DNA of 64,000 bases from Mycobacterium angelicum (GTDB lineage Bacteria > Actinomycetota > Actinomycetes > Mycobacteriales > Mycobacteriaceae): NCBI RefSeq assembly GCF_002086155.1, contig NZ_MVHE01000003.1:62001-126000 (forward strand), written 5' to 3'. Position 1 is the first letter of the stretch. The number at the start of each line of letters is the position of its first letter. Below the pieces are notes generated by a model that was not told the origin of the DNA, did no database searches, and saw only the letters and a program-made list of their open reading frames with translations. Below, one piece after another: positions 1-9,527 of this stretch. Both the position numbers and the translations under genes were made by a program.

Positions 1-624
1 GGAGTGGAGCCCGCTGACGTCGTGGTGATCGGCGGCGGCAGCGCGGGCCACAACGCCGCACGGATCGCCAGCGGCATGGGTGCTGCGGTCACCGTTTTCG
101 ACGTCAACCTCGTCACGCTTCGGGCACTCGACGCCGAATTCGGCGTCGGCATCCGTACCCGCTATTCGCTGCCCTACGAACTCGAGGACGCCGTCAAGCG
201 CGCCGACCTGGTGATCGGAGCTGTTCTGCTGCCCGGCGCCAGGGCGCCCAAGCTGATATCGAATTCGCTTGTCGCACACATGAAATCCGGAGCGGTGCTG
301 GTGGACATCGCCATCGACCAGGGTGGCTGTTTCGAAGATTCGCGGCCCACCACCCATGATGACCCGACGTTCCCCGTGCACGACACACTGTTTTATTGCG
401 TGGCGAACATGCCGAGCGCAACGCCCAAGACGTCGACCTTCGCCCTCACCAACGCGACCATGCCGTATGTGCTCAAGCTCGCGGATCAGGGCTGGCAGGC
501 GGCCTGCCGATCGGATCATGCTCTGGCCAAAGGTCTTTCGACGCACGACGGCGCACTGCTGTCCGAGCAGGTGGCCGCCGACCTGGGTATGCCGTTCACC
601 GAACCGGAAAGCGTACTGGCTTAA
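1..624 (+). CDS. ald: Alanine dehydrogenase, C-terminal part (5' end outside window)
   Basis: NAD-dependent L-alanine dehydrogenase, which interconverts alanine with pyruvate and ammonia in the cytoplasm. The reading frame is open from the first base and lacks a plausible start, so only about the last 207 of roughly 370 residues are here. The fragment begins inside the Rossmann fold (VVVIGGGSAGHNAARIA) and carries the family stretches VDIAIDQGGCFE and HDTLFYCVANMPSATPKTST. It closely matches my memory of M. tuberculosis Ald (Rv2780). It is convergent with the next gene, with a 17-base gap. The family and frame are secure. Nothing can be said about its promoter. Confidence 0.95.
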   Translation, partial: GVEPADVVVIGGGSAGHNAARIASGMGAAVTVFDVNLVTLRALDAEFGVGIRTRYSLPYELEDAVKRADLVIGAVLLPGARAPKLISNSLVAHMKSGAVLVDIAIDQGGCFEDSRPTTHDDPTFPVHDTLFYCVANMPSATPKTSTFALTNATMPYVLKLADQGWQAACRSDHALAKGLSTHDGALLSEQVAADLGMPFTEPESVLA

Positions 625-641
625 CCGCCGGCCGGGCCCAG

Positions 642-1676
642 CTACAACGCGCGCGGATCGGGCGTCAGTGCAGCAATGATGTCGGCCGCCGGCCCCGCAC
701 AGGCGTCGCGGTAGGCCGTTCCCGCCCACAGGTTGGTACCGTGCGGATCTTCGGCCTGGATCGCGGCCGCGCGGATCGGCTTCGTCATCTGGTTGACCTC
801 GGGATAACCCAGCGGCGCCAAGTGGTCGAGCAGGCGGGTGAAGTTGTTGGCCAGCCCGCGCGCATACCTGCCCGAGAACGCCCGGGTGACCAGGGTTGAG
901 TCGAATTCGGGATTCTTCAGGGCGACCCGGTGTGCGGAGTTGGTGCCGGCTTCGTCGGCGAGTAGCAGCGCCGTGCCGACCTGTGCGGCGACGGCACCGC
1001 GGCGCAGCACGGCCGCGACGTCGTCGGCGGTGCCCAGACCGCCGGCCGCGATGAGCGGAACGTCGTGTGCACTGCCGATGCGGTCGAGCAGTTGATTCAG
1101 TGACTCCTCGCCGGGCTCCATGTCCGGTGCGAAGGTGCCCCGGTGCCCGCCGGCGCACGGACCCTGGACCACCAAGCTGTCCGCACCGGCCGCGACAGCC
1201 ACCCCGGCCTCGTAGGCCGACGTCACGGTGACCGACACCAACAGTCCCAGCGCACTCAACCTGCGAATGACGTCTGGAGATGGCGCACCGAATGTGAAGG
1301 AGACCAATTCCGGGCGAATATCGGCGACCACTTCGAGCTTGCGTTCCCAGTCGTCGTTGTCCCCGTACGTCGGGCGACCCACCTCGACGTGATAGAAGTC
1401 AGCGACCTCTTCGAGTTCTTCGGCGTAGTACTCCAGCTGCAGCCAATCGGCGACGCTGGGCTGCGGGACGAACAGATTGGCTCCGATGGGGCCGGTGGTC
1501 GCCGCACGCGCCGCGGTGATGTCTTCGGCGAACCGCTCGGCGGTGACGTAGCCGCCGGCCACGAAACCCAGCCCGCCGGCGTTGGACACCGCCGCGGCCA
1601 ATGCCGGTGTCCCGGGGCCGCCGGCCATCGGCGCACCGACGATCGGCACCGCGATATCCCAGAAACCCAGTACCAT
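642..1676 (-). CDS. Nitronate monooxygenase / 2-nitropropane dioxygenase family flavoprotein
   Basis: A 344-residue FMN-dependent TIM-barrel oxidoreductase of the nitronate monooxygenase family, the counterpart of Rv2781c. Such enzymes oxidise nitronates such as propionate 3-nitronate in the cytoplasm; the substrate here is not known. Visible family signatures are the N-terminal IVGAPMAGGPGTPALAAAVS, the GGLGFVAGGY loop, the flavin-phosphate region VVQGPCAGGHRG, and IAAGGLGTADDVAAVLRRGA near residue 220. The start is the ATG at 1676. It begins 4 bases after the stop of pepR, so the two genes are probably co-transcribed. Confidence 0.9.
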   Translation of the reverse strand: MVLGFWDIAVPIVGAPMAGGPGTPALAAAVSNAGGLGFVAGGYVTAERFAEDITAARAATTGPIGANLFVPQPSVADWLQLEYYAEELEEVADFYHVEVGRPTYGDNDDWERKLEVVADIRPELVSFTFGAPSPDVIRRLSALGLLVSVTVTSAYEAGVAVAAGADSLVVQGPCAGGHRGTFAPDMEPGEESLNQLLDRIGSAHDVPLIAAGGLGTADDVAAVLRRGAVAAQVGTALLLADEAGTNSAHRVALKNPEFDSTLVTRAFSGRYARGLANNFTRLLDHLAPLGYPEVNQMTKPIRAAAIQAEDPHGTNLWAGTAYRDACAGPAADIIAALTPDPRAL

Positions 1677-1680
1677 CGGC

Positions 1681-2997
1681 TTAACTTACCATCGCTCGAA
1701 GTTGTTGCGGCAGTGACCGTTTCGAGCCATAAGGGCCCAGCACCGCGGCGCCGTAGCGCTTGCTCAGCAGTCGGTGGGCCACCGCATTGACCTCCTCGAC
1801 GGTAACCTGCTCAATCTGCTGCAGGGTGTGCTCGATGCTGCGATGCATGCCGTAGTTCAATTCGCTGCGCCCGATTCGGCTCATCCTCGAACTGGAGTCC
1901 TCCAGCCCGAGCACCAGCCCACCCCGTAACGACCCTTTGGCGATCCGGCATTCCTCCTCCGTGATGCCCTCGCGTGCCACCGACTCCAGCACTTCGGTGG
2001 TTACCCGCATGACGTCGGCGAAACGTTCCGGCAGGCATGCCGCGTACACCGAGAGCGCCCCGCTGTCGGCGAAGATGTCCAGCGCGGAGTAAACCGAGTA
2101 GGCCAGCCCGCGGGCTTCCCGGATTTCCTGGAACAACCGCGAGCTCAGGCCACCGCCCAGCGCGGTATGCAGCACCGACAGCGCCCAGCGATGCTCCCAG
2201 CCGCGCCCGGGCGTCCGGACGCCCATCGACACGTGGGTTTGCTCGGCGTCGCGATTGACCAACGTCAGCCCCGGGCTGCCGTTGACGCGCCCGGCGCCCT
2301 TGCGCGGCGCCACCGGCCGTCGCCCGCGGACCAGCCGCGCCCTGAAATGCTCGCGAACCAGCGCCACCACCTCGTCGTGGTCGACGTTGCCGGCCACCGC
2401 GACAACCATCCGGTCCGGCGTGTAGCGCCGCTGGTGAAACGAGTGCAACTGGGCGCGCGTCATCGCCGACACGGATTGCGCGCTGCCGATCACCGGGCGG
2501 CCCACCGGGTGATCGCCGAACAAGGCGCTCAGGAACATGTCGGCCAGCGCGTCCTCGGGGTCGTCGTCGCGCATCGCGATCTCTTCGAGGACGACGTCGC
2601 GTTCCAGCTCGACGTCGTCGGACGCACAGCGCCCGTTGAGCACCACATCGGCAACCAGGTCGACGGCCAGCGCGAGGTCGCTGTCGAGCACATGCGCGTA
2701 GTAGCAGGTGTGCTCTTTGGCGGTGAACGCGTTGAGTTCGCCGCCAACGGCGTCCATTGCCTGCGCGATATCCACGGCCGTGCGGGTCGGCGTGGACTTG
2801 AACAGCAGGTGCTCGAGGAAATGCGCGGCGCCGGCTACCGTGTTTCCCTCGTCGCGAGAGCCCACCCCGACCCAGACGCCGACCGACGCCGAGCGCACCG
2901 CGGGGAGGTATTCGGTGACAACCCGCAGACCGCCCGGCAGCGTCGTGCGACGCACGGCGCGGGCGGTCTCCGGATCAGCTGGTGACCGTCGCGGCAT
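1681..2997 (-). CDS. pepR: M16 family zinc metallopeptidase PepR
   Basis: A 438-residue M16 peptidase (processing-peptidase/insulinase-like), counterpart of Rv2782c. The inverted zinc motif HFLEH is at residues 59-63 (His59, Glu62, His63), with the acidic helix [20 protein letters not shown] about 75 residues later supplying the distal Glu. The C-terminal half is the inactive M16-like repeat ([24 protein letters not shown]). There is no signal peptide, so the protein is cytoplasmic. Its start overlaps the end of gpsI by 23 bases. The pairing of this peptidase gene behind gpsI is conserved in actinobacteria. Confidence 0.93.
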   Translation of the reverse strand: MPRRSPADPETARAVRRTTLPGGLRVVTEYLPAVRSASVGVWVGVGSRDEGNTVAGAAHFLEHLLFKSTPTRTAVDIAQAMDAVGGELNAFTAKEHTCYYAHVLDSDLALAVDLVADVVLNGRCASDDVELERDVVLEEIAMRDDDPEDALADMFLSALFGDHPVGRPVIGSAQSVSAMTRAQLHSFHQRRYTPDRMVVAVAGNVDHDEVVALVREHFRARLVRGRRPVAPRKGAGRVNGSPGLTLVNRDAEQTHVSMGVRTPGRGWEHRWALSVLHTALGGGLSSRLFQEIREARGLAYSVYSALDIFADSGALSVYAACLPERFADVMRVTTEVLESVAREGITEEECRIAKGSLRGGLVLGLEDSSSRMSRIGRSELNYGMHRSIEHTLQQIEQVTVEEVNAVAHRLLSKRYGAAVLGPYGSKRSLPQQLRAMVS

Positions 2998-5227
2998 CGG
3001 CTGGCGCTGCCCCCGAATCGGCGGGCGCTGCGGCCTCTGCAGTGTCTTCTTCGGCTACCAGAACGAGCGAGATCTTGCCCCGCTTGTCGATATCGGCGAT
3101 CTCCACCCGCAGCTTGTCGCCGACGTTGACGACGTCCTCGACCTTCGCGATCCGCTTGCCCTTGCCGAGTTTGGAGATGTGCACCAAACCGTCGCGTCCG
3201 GGCAGCAGCGAAACGAAGGCACCGAAATCCGTTGTCTTGACCACGGTTCCGAGGAACCGCTCGCCCACCGTCGGCAACTGGGGGTTGGCGATGGCGTTGA
3301 TCTTGTCGATCGCGGCCTGCGCCGAGGGCCCATCGGTGGCACCGACGAACACCGTGCCGTCGTCCTCGATGGAGATCTGCGCGCCAGTCTCCTCGGTGAT
3401 GGCGTTGATGACTTTGCCCTTGGGTCCGATGACCTCGCCGATCTTGTCCACCGGGACCTTGATCGTGGTCACCCGGGGAGCGAACGGGCTCATCTCGTCG
3501 GGCGAATCGATGGCCTCGGCCATGACCTCGAGGATGGTCAAGCGGGCATCCTTGGCCTGCGCGAGCGCGCCCGCGAGCACCTTTGACGGGATGCCGTCGA
3601 GCTTGGTGTCCAGCTGCAACGCGGTAACGAAATCCTTGGTGCCGGCGCACTTGAAGTCCATGTCGCCGAACGCATCTTCGGCACCCAGGATGTCGGTCAG
3701 GGTGACGTAGCGGGTTTCGCCCTCGACGTCGTCGGACACCAGGCCCATCGCGATGCCGGCCACCGGCGCCTTCAGCGGCACACCGGCGTTGAGCAGCGCC
3801 AGCGTGGACGCGCACACCGACCCCATCGACGTCGAGCCATTGGAGCCCAGCGCTTCGGATACCTGGCGGATGGCGTACGGGAATTCCTCGACACCGGGCA
3901 GCACCGGTACCAGCGCGCGCTCGGCCAGCGCGCCGTGACCGATTTCGCGGCGCTTGGGTGAACCGACCCGGCCGGTCTCGCCGGTGGAGAACGGCGGGAA
4001 GTTGTAGTGGTGCATGTAGCGCTTGGAGGTTTCCGGCCCTAGCGAGTCGATCTGCTGGGCCATCTTGACCATGTCGAGCGTGGTCACACCCAGGATCTGG
4101 GTTTCGCCGCGTTCGAACAGCGCGCTGCCGTGCGCGCGGGGCACCACGGCGACCTCGGCCGACAGCGCACGGATGTCGGTGATGCCGCGGCCGTCGATGC
4201 GGAAGTGGTCGGTGAGGATGCGCTGGCGAACCAGCTTCTTGGTCAACGACCGGAACGCGGCGCTGATCTCCTTCTCCCGGCCCTCATAGGTGGCGGCGAG
4301 CCGCTCGACGACCTCGGCCTTGATCTCGTCGGTGCGCTGCTCGCGTTCGGCCTTGCCACCGATGGTCAGGGCCTTGGCCAGCTCTTCGGTGGCCACCGAG
4401 GAGACCGAGTAGTACACGTCGTCGCCGTAGTCGGGGAACACCGGGTATTCGCCGGTGGGCCGCGCTGCCGCGTCGGCCAGTTCCTGCTGGGCGGTGCACA
4501 GCGCGGCGATGAACGGCTTGGCTGCCTCGAGGCCCTCGGCCACCACCGTTTCGGTCGGCGCCTGGGCGCCGCCCTCGACCAGCTCGATCACGTTTTCGGT
4601 GGCCTCGGCCTCGACCATCATGATGGCGACATCGTCATCCACCTTGCGACCGGCCACCACCATGTCGAACACGGCCCGCTCAAGTTGCTCGACGGTCGGG
4701 AAAGCCACCCAGGTGCCGTCGATGAGCGCTACCCGCACTCCCCCGACGGGACCCGAGAATGGCAGGCCACCGAGCTGGGTGGACGCCGATGCTGCGTTGA
4801 TGGCAAGCACGTCGTAGAGGTCGTTGGGATCCAGGCTCAGGATCGTCACCACGACCTGGATCTCGTTGCGCAGGCCGTCGACGAACGACGGGCGCAATGG
4901 GCGGTCGATGAGCCGGCAGGTCAGGATCGCGTCGGTGGACGGCCGGCCCTCGCGCCGGAAGAACGAACCGGGGATGCGGCCGGCGGCATACATCCGCTCC
5001 TCGACGTCAACCGTTAGCGGGAAGAAGTCGAAGTGCTCCTTGGGGCTCTTGCTGGCGGTGGTTGCCGACAGCAACATGTTCTCGTCGTCCAGGTACGCAA
5101 CCACGGCTCCGGCGGCCTGTCGGGCCATCCGGCCCGTCTCGAAACGAATGGTGCGGGTGCCAAAGCTCCCGTTGTCGATGATGGCGGTCGATTCGAACAC
5201 GCCTTCTTCAATTTCAGCTGCAGACAT
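2975..5227 (-). CDS. gpsI: Polynucleotide phosphorylase (with (p)ppGpp-synthetase name GpsI)
   Basis: Phosphorolytic 3'-5' exoribonuclease (PNPase) of 750 residues, counterpart of Rv2783c. Two RNase PH domains occupy about residues 15-235 and 330-570, including [20 protein letters not shown] and the catalytic-core stretch [14 protein letters not shown] domain follows with the GxxG loop IGPKGK near residue 600, then an S1 RNA-binding domain ([21 protein letters not shown]) and an acidic, alanine-rich tail. The ATG at 5227 fits the family length. It lies downstream of rpsO and lppU on the same strand, as in other mycobacteria. The name GpsI reflects an activity reported for the Streptomyces homologue; the sequence itself only supports PNPase. 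Confidence 0.96.
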   Translation of the reverse strand: MSAAEIEEGVFESTAIIDNGSFGTRTIRFETGRMARQAAGAVVAYLDDENMLLSATTASKSPKEHFDFFPLTVDVEERMYAAGRIPGSFFRREGRPSTDAILTCRLIDRPLRPSFVDGLRNEIQVVVTILSLDPNDLYDVLAINAASASTQLGGLPFSGPVGGVRVALIDGTWVAFPTVEQLERAVFDMVVAGRKVDDDVAIMMVEAEATENVIELVEGGAQAPTETVVAEGLEAAKPFIAALCTAQQELADAAARPTGEYPVFPDYGDDVYYSVSSVATEELAKALTIGGKAEREQRTDEIKAEVVERLAATYEGREKEISAAFRSLTKKLVRQRILTDHFRIDGRGITDIRALSAEVAVVPRAHGSALFERGETQILGVTTLDMVKMAQQIDSLGPETSKRYMHHYNFPPFSTGETGRVGSPKRREIGHGALAERALVPVLPGVEEFPYAIRQVSEALGSNGSTSMGSVCASTLALLNAGVPLKAPVAGIAMGLVSDDVEGETRYVTLTDILGAEDAFGDMDFKCAGTKDFVTALQLDTKLDGIPSKVLAGALAQAKDARLTILEVMAEAIDSPDEMSPFAPRVTTIKVPVDKIGEVIGPKGKVINAITEETGAQISIEDDGTVFVGATDGPSAQAAIDKINAIANPQLPTVGERFLGTVVKTTDFGAFVSLLPGRDGLVHISKLGKGKRIAKVEDVVNVGDKLRVEIADIDKRGKISLVLVAEEDTAEAAAPADSGAAPADAATVTS

Positions 5228-5472
5228 GTGTGTCCGTGCGGCCTCTCTGAGTTATTCAGCTGTTTCGCGCGTCACGCACCCCGAAGGAATCCCTAACAGC
5301 AAAACCTGAATGCGGCTACGGCCATCGATCGAAGCGGCCGACCTTACCCCAGATCCGGAGAGCCCGGCAGCCACTACCGAGGACCGCCCGAGACAGGCTG
5401 GGCTGCTCCCTTGACCATGCATAGTGACTCGCTGGAACGGAACCCGCGGATCTGCGTGGACCGCACCATTTG

Positions 5473-5491
5473 CTGGGCCGATCAGGCCCAG
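5473..5491 (-). terminator. Hairpin between lppU and gpsI, candidate terminator
   Basis: A perfect 7-bp inverted repeat (CTGGGCC / GGCCCAG) with a 5-base loop lies 65 bases after the lppU stop, within the 329-base gap 5228-5556. No U-run follows on the minus strand, which is common for mycobacterial terminators. The rest of the gap shows no open frame resembling a gene. It must hold the gpsI promoter and leader, but I cannot point to a convincing promoter. Confidence 0.4.
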
Positions 5492-5556
5492 AACAGCCTC
5501 ACTCTACACGGGCTGCAGCGCGGCTCTGCCAAAACTAGGCCAGAACTGGGCGAGAA

Positions 5557-6051
5557 CTAGCCGGACACGTTCTCGACACAAACCGCGAACCGCCGCTGGC
5601 TGTAGGCGTAGCCCAGACCGCTGGCGCACTGATAGACGGTGACGGGCGGGTCAAGGTCGTTCAGGATCTGGGTGGCGCGCTGACGATGCGGCACCGACGC
5701 GTCGTTGCAGTCCACCCGGACCGGGTCGGCGATGTGGCGGGGGTCGACGCTCATGCAGCCGCCGATCACCCAGTCGATGTCCAGACAGACGGTGTTGTTC
5801 GAGCCGCTGATCGAATTGTGCATCGAATAGGAGGAATCGATGTCGGTCGGGCACTGGGCCCGTTCAGCCACCGCGGCGACCACCTTGAAGTTCGACGCCG
5901 CGCTGCCGCACGGCGCCTTCGCGGCCTGCGGCCGGTCCGGTGTGCCGCCGAGTTTGAGGCAATCGCCCACTTTGAAATCGGCGACGTTGTTTGCGGTAGA
6001 ACATCCGGTCAATGTCGCGGCGGCGCACACCGCCAAGAGCAAGGCGCGCAT
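5557..6051 (-). CDS. lppU: Putative lipoprotein LppU
   Basis: A 164-residue exported lipoprotein, counterpart of Rv2784c, of unknown function. The N-terminus is a short lipoprotein signal peptide ending in the lipobox LTGC, with the lipidated Cys at residue 17. The mature part contains several further cysteines (in KVGDCLKLGG, APCGSA, ERAQCPTD, TVCLDI, GGCMSV, VDCNDA, YQCASG, AVCVEN), suggesting disulfide bonds outside the cytoplasmic membrane. It sits between rpsO and gpsI on the same strand, 11 bases after rpsO. Confidence 0.88.
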   Translation of the reverse strand: MRALLLAVCAAATLTGCSTANNVADFKVGDCLKLGGTPDRPQAAKAPCGSAASNFKVVAAVAERAQCPTDIDSSYSMHNSISGSNNTVCLDIDWVIGGCMSVDPRHIADPVRVDCNDASVPHRQRATQILNDLDPPVTVYQCASGLGYAYSQRRFAVCVENVSG

Positions 6052-6062
6052 GGCGCCGACGG

Positions 6063-6332
6063 TCAGCGACGCAGGCCCAGGCGCTCGATGAGCGAACGGT
6101 AGCGCTCCACGTCAACCTGCGTGAGGTACTTGACCAGCCGCTTGCGGCGGCCCACCAGCAGCAGCAACCCGCGCCGGGAGTGGTGGTCGTGCTTGTGCAC
6201 CTTGAGGTGCTCGGTCAGGTCAGCGATCCGCTTGGTCAACAGCGCGATCTGCGCTTCCGGAGACCCGGTGTCGGTCTCGTGCAGTCCGTAGGACTTCAGA
6301 ATTTCTTTCTTCTGCTCGGCGGTAAGCGCCAC
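6063..6332 (-). CDS. rpsO: 30S ribosomal protein S15
   Basis: An 89-residue protein of exactly the usual S15 length. It contains the family signature [21 protein letters not shown] and [20 protein letters not shown], which contact helices of 16S rRNA in the platform of the small subunit. The start is the ATG at 6332. It precedes lppU and gpsI, matching the widespread rpsO-pnp neighbourhood in which PNPase and S15 expression are linked. Confidence 0.98.
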   Translation of the reverse strand: MALTAEQKKEILKSYGLHETDTGSPEAQIALLTKRIADLTEHLKVHKHDHHSRRGLLLLVGRRKRLVKYLTQVDVERYRSLIERLGLRR

Positions 6333-6443
6333 GAAATATCTCCATCATTGGGGTCCGCGATCAGATTCTTGCGGCGCGGCCACCGCGAACCGCAGCACGC
6401 GCCGATGTCGTCGGGCAGTTTAGCAGCGCATCCGCACCGCGGG

Positions 6444-7418
6444 TTAACTCGCAGCCAGCAGCGCCCGGGTCCGCTCGGTGTCGGCGCCGATTTCGGCGAC
6501 CAGATCGCGAACCGAATCGAACGTCTTCTGACCGCGCACCCGCGCCACGAAATCCAGCGCCACGTGCTGGCCGTACAGGTCGGCGGTGGTATCCAGCACG
6601 AACGCCTCGACGGTGCGGGTGCGTCCGGAGAAGGTGGGATTGGTGCCGATGGATACCGCGGCCTGGTAGCGCTCCCCCGGAACGACGGTGCCGGGCACCG
6701 GTGCGTGCCCGAGCACGGTGAACCACGCGGCGTACACACCGTCGGCCGGGATGGCCGAATACATCGGCGGCGCGACGTTCGCGGTGGGGAACCCCAGCTG
6801 GGCGCCCCGCCCGTAGCCGCGGACCACGACACCCTCGACGCGGTGTGGCCGGCCCAGCGCTTCGGTGGCCGCCACCACGTCGCCGGCGTCCACGCACGAG
6901 CGGATGTAGGTGGAGGAAAAGGTGACGGTCTCGTTGCTGTGGTGCTCGGAGAGCAGCGACATGCCCTCGACGGCGAACCCGAATCGTTCGCCGGCCTTAC
7001 GCAGCAGGTTGACGTTGCCGGCCGCCTTCTTGCCGAAGGTGAAGTTCTCTCCGACCACGACCTCGACCACGTGCAGGTGCTCAACGAGCAGCTCGTGGAT
7101 GTAGCGCTCCGGCGTGAGTTTCATGAAGTCGGTGGTGAACGGCATCACCAGGAATACGTCGATGCCCAGCTCCTCGACCAGCTCGGCGCGGCGGGTCAGC
7201 GTCGTCAGTTGCGCCGGGTGGCTGCCTGGATAGACGACCTCCATGGGGTGCGGGTCGAAGCTCATCAGTACCGACGGCACACGGCGGGTACGGCCGGCCT
7301 TCACCGCGTGTGCGATCAGTTCGGCGTGCCCGCGATGCACGCCATCGAACACCCCGACGGTTAGCACGCATCTGCCCCAGTCTGTGGGGATTTCGTCTTG
7401 CCCACGCCACCGCTGCAC
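6444..7418 (-). CDS. ribF: Bifunctional riboflavin kinase / FMN adenylyltransferase
   Basis: A 324-residue enzyme that makes FMN and then FAD from riboflavin in the cytoplasm. The N-terminal nucleotidyltransferase domain (about residues 15-180) shows GVFDGVHRGH, FDPHPMEV and the FSSTYIRSCVDAGDV stretch. The C-terminal flavokinase domain (about 185-324) shows GYGRGAQLGFPTANV, where the PTAN motif binds Mg-ATP. The start is GTG at 7418, just ahead of QRWRGQDEIP. It is counterpart of Rv2786c and is divergent from sirR across an 80-base gap. Confidence 0.95.
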   Translation of the reverse strand: MQRWRGQDEIPTDWGRCVLTVGVFDGVHRGHAELIAHAVKAGRTRRVPSVLMSFDPHPMEVVYPGSHPAQLTTLTRRAELVEELGIDVFLVMPFTTDFMKLTPERYIHELLVEHLHVVEVVVGENFTFGKKAAGNVNLLRKAGERFGFAVEGMSLLSEHHSNETVTFSSTYIRSCVDAGDVVAATEALGRPHRVEGVVVRGYGRGAQLGFPTANVAPPMYSAIPADGVYAAWFTVLGHAPVPGTVVPGERYQAAVSIGTNPTFSGRTRTVEAFVLDTTADLYGQHVALDFVARVRGQKTFDSVRDLVAEIGADTERTRALLAAS

Positions 7419-7484
7419 GACCGCAAGCCTACGACCCGACCGCGCGTGCGGGGTAATAAAAAACCCATCAGGCGCAGGGTTGCC

Positions 7485-7490
7485 TAAACT
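7485..7490 (+). promoter_or_regulatory. Candidate -10 box of sirR
   Basis: TAAACT fits the mycobacterial -10 consensus (TANNNT) and ends 8 bases before the GTG start codon, so the transcript would start at or almost at the codon (leaderless or near-leaderless mRNA, common in mycobacteria). I see no good -35 element. Confidence 0.4.
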
Positions 7491-7498
7491 TTCTGGTT

Positions 7499-8188
7499 GT
7501 GAAGGCTGACGACGAACGCGGCGGTCTCACCGCGGTTGCACAGGACTATCTGAAGGTCATCTGGACCGCTCAGGAATGGTCGCGGGAGAAGGTCAGCACC
7601 AAGATGCTGGCCGAGAAGATCGGGGTGTCGGCCAGCACCGCGTCGGAGTCCATCCGCAAGCTCGCCGAGCAGGGCCTGGTCGATCACGAGAAGTACGGCG
7701 CGGTGACACTGACCGACTCGGGTCGGCGCGCGGCCCTGGCCATGGTGCGCCGGCACCGGCTGCTGGAGACCTTTCTGGTCAATGAACTCGGCTACAGCTG
7801 GGACGAAGTGCACGACGAGGCCGAGGTGCTCGAGCACGCGGTATCCGATCGCCTGATGGCACGCATCGACGCCAAACTGGGCTTCCCGCGGCGCGATCCG
7901 CACGGCGATCCGATCCCCGCCACCGATGGTCAGGTGCCGACGCCGCCGGCGCGTCAGCTGTGGTCTTGCCGCGACGGCGAGACCGGAACTGTTGCGCGCA
8001 TCTCCGATTCCGATCCGGAAATGCTGCGCTACTTCGACAGCGTCGGGATAAGCCTGGACTCGCGGCTGCGCGTCCTGACCCGCCGTGAATTCGCCGGCAT
8101 GGTCTCGGTTGCCATCGAATCCGACGACGGCGCCGCGACCACGGTGGAGTTGGGCAGCCCCGCGGCCCGGGCGATCTGGGTGACTTAG
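7499..8188 (+). CDS. sirR: DtxR/MntR-family metal-dependent transcriptional repressor SirR
   Basis: A 229-residue regulator, counterpart of Rv2788, closest to the manganese-sensing MntR branch of the DtxR/IdeR family. The winged helix-turn-helix occupies about residues 10-70 (GVSASTASESIRKLAEQGLV). The dimerisation and metal-binding domain follows, with the HRLLETFLVNELGYSWDEVHDEAEVLEHAVS segment containing the His, Glu and Cys-poor ligand set. A C-terminal FeoA/SH3-like domain spans about 150-229. The start is GTG, supported by a -10 box 8 bases upstream. It is divergent from ribF. It probably represses metal-uptake genes elsewhere when Mn(II) or Fe(II) is replete. Confidence 0.9.
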   Translation: MKADDERGGLTAVAQDYLKVIWTAQEWSREKVSTKMLAEKIGVSASTASESIRKLAEQGLVDHEKYGAVTLTDSGRRAALAMVRRHRLLETFLVNELGYSWDEVHDEAEVLEHAVSDRLMARIDAKLGFPRRDPHGDPIPATDGQVPTPPARQLWSCRDGETGTVARISDSDPEMLRYFDSVGISLDSRLRVLTRREFAGMVSVAIESDDGAATTVELGSPAARAIWVT

Positions 8189-8218
8189 CGGCGATCGCAA
8201 GCGCGGCGAAGCCGGGCG
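8189..8218 (+). repeat. 30-bp intergenic repeat, copy 1 (after sirR)
   Basis: The sequence beginning CGGCGATCGCAAGCGCGGCG directly abuts the sirR stop codon. It recurs at 20080-20109, 5 bases after the echA16 stop, with 28 of 30 bases identical. I recall similar copies at gene ends across mycobacterial chromosomes. Confidence 0.75.
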
Positions 8219-8228
8219 CTGGGGGCAC

Positions 8229-8244
8229 CTCCCGCTTGCGGGGG
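8229..8244. terminator. Hairpin between convergent sirR and fadE21
   Basis: A 7-bp stem (CTCCCGC / GCGGGGG, one T-G pair) with a very short loop lies between two convergent genes, and could end transcripts from both sides. Confidence 0.45.
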
Positions 8245-8264
8245 ACGGGTCGCCGCCGTCAGCA

Positions 8265-9518
8265 CTAACTACTCAACAAACCCTTGGCGATGTGGGTGAT
8301 TTGAACCTCGTTGCTGCCGGCATAGATCATCAGTGACTTCGCATCGCGGGCCAGCTGTTCCACCCGGTATTCGGCCATATACCCGTTGCCGCCGAACAGC
8401 TGCACGGCATCCATCGCGACGTCGGTGGCCGCCTCCGACGAGTACAGCTTGATGGCCGATGCCTCGGCCAGGGTCGGCTCTTTGCCGGCCCGGAGCCGCT
8501 CGATGGTCGCGAACACCATGTTCTGCACGTTGATCCGGGCGACTTCCATCTTGGCCAGCTTGAGCTGGATCAGCTGGAACTGCCCGATGTTCTTGCCCCA
8601 CAACGTGCGCGTCTTGGCGTAATCCACACAGAGGCGGTGGCACTCATTGATGATGCCCAGCGCCATCAGCGCCACGCCCAGGCGTTCGACGGCGAAGTTG
8701 GCGCGCGCGCTGTCGCGCCCGTCGCCTTCGGAATGCCGTTCACTCTGGCCGAGTAGACGGTCGGGGGTGAGCCGGACGTTGTCGAAGAACAATTCGCCCG
8801 TCGGCGAAGACATCATGCCCATCTTCTTGAACGGCTTACCCTGTGTCAGGCCCGGCATGCCGGCGTCGAGCACGAATACCAGCACCGGCCGGTTGCGCCG
8901 GTCCACGGTTGGGTCACCGTCATCAAGCTTGGCGTAGACGACCAGCACATCGGCGAAGGGGCCGTTGGTGATGAAGGTCTTCTGCCCGTTGAGGATGTAG
9001 TCTGCGCCGTCGCGCTTCACGTACGTCTTCATGCCGCCGAATGCATCCGAGCCGGAGTCGGGCTCCGTAATCGCCCACGCCGCAATCTTTTCCAGCGTCA
9101 TCAGGTCGAGCAGCCAGCGTTCCTTCTGAGCCAGCGTGCCGCGGCTCATGATGGTCGCCGCGCCCAGCCCGAGGCTGACCGCGACCGTGCTCAACAGCCC
9201 GATGCTCACGCCGGCGAGTTCGGACACCAGCACCGCGGCCATCGACGCCTGCGCGCCGATCCCGAAACCACCTGAGCTATCCGGCTTTTCGCTGGGCGGG
9301 CCGCTGCCGGCTTCCTTCGTCCGCTCCCGGTCCAGCATCGTCTTGACCTGTTCGGCGATCATCACGTCCAAACCGAACTGACTGAACAGCTTGCGCATGA
9401 TCGGATAGGGCGACAGCGCACCCGCCTCCAACTCGTCCAGATGCGGCCGGACTTCCTTGTCGATGAACTGGCGAACGGTGTCGCGGACCATCAGGTCGGT
9501 GTCGGACCACTCGATCAA
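8265..9518 (-). CDS. fadE21: Acyl-CoA dehydrogenase FadE21
   Basis: A 417-residue FAD-dependent acyl-CoA dehydrogenase that forms trans-2-enoyl-CoA in beta-oxidation-type pathways; the acyl substrate is unknown. Family stretches include AAWAITEPDSGSDAFGGMKT (FAD/substrate loop), ADYILNGQKTFITNGPFADV, and the C-terminal AMDAVQLFGGNGYMAEYRVE with RDAKSLMIYAGSNEVQ. A Ser/Pro/Gly-rich insertion near residues 65-90 lengthens it. The start is TTG at 9518, decided by AGGGAG 7 bases upstream. It follows ltp1 on the same strand with a 9-base gap, so the two are likely one operon for lipid or sterol side-chain breakdown. Counterpart of Rv2789c. Confidence 0.93.
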   Translation of the reverse strand: MIEWSDTDLMVRDTVRQFIDKEVRPHLDELEAGALSPYPIMRKLFSQFGLDVMIAEQVKTMLDRERTKEAGSGPPSEKPDSSGGFGIGAQASMAAVLVSELAGVSIGLLSTVAVSLGLGAATIMSRGTLAQKERWLLDLMTLEKIAAWAITEPDSGSDAFGGMKTYVKRDGADYILNGQKTFITNGPFADVLVVYAKLDDGDPTVDRRNRPVLVFVLDAGMPGLTQGKPFKKMGMMSSPTGELFFDNVRLTPDRLLGQSERHSEGDGRDSARANFAVERLGVALMALGIINECHRLCVDYAKTRTLWGKNIGQFQLIQLKLAKMEVARINVQNMVFATIERLRAGKEPTLAEASAIKLYSSEAATDVAMDAVQLFGGNGYMAEYRVEQLARDAKSLMIYAGSNEVQITHIAKGLLSS

Positions 9519-9527
9519 GGTTGCTCC

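Noticed and set aside
6012..7364. 450-residue open frame opposite rpsO and ribF
   Set aside because: Covers two certain genes on the other strand plus their intergenic gap, and shows no family signature.
7462..7500. Possible IdeR/MntR operator before sirR
   Set aside because: TTGCCTAAAC resembles part of an iron-box, but the second half of the 19-bp inverted repeat is missing.
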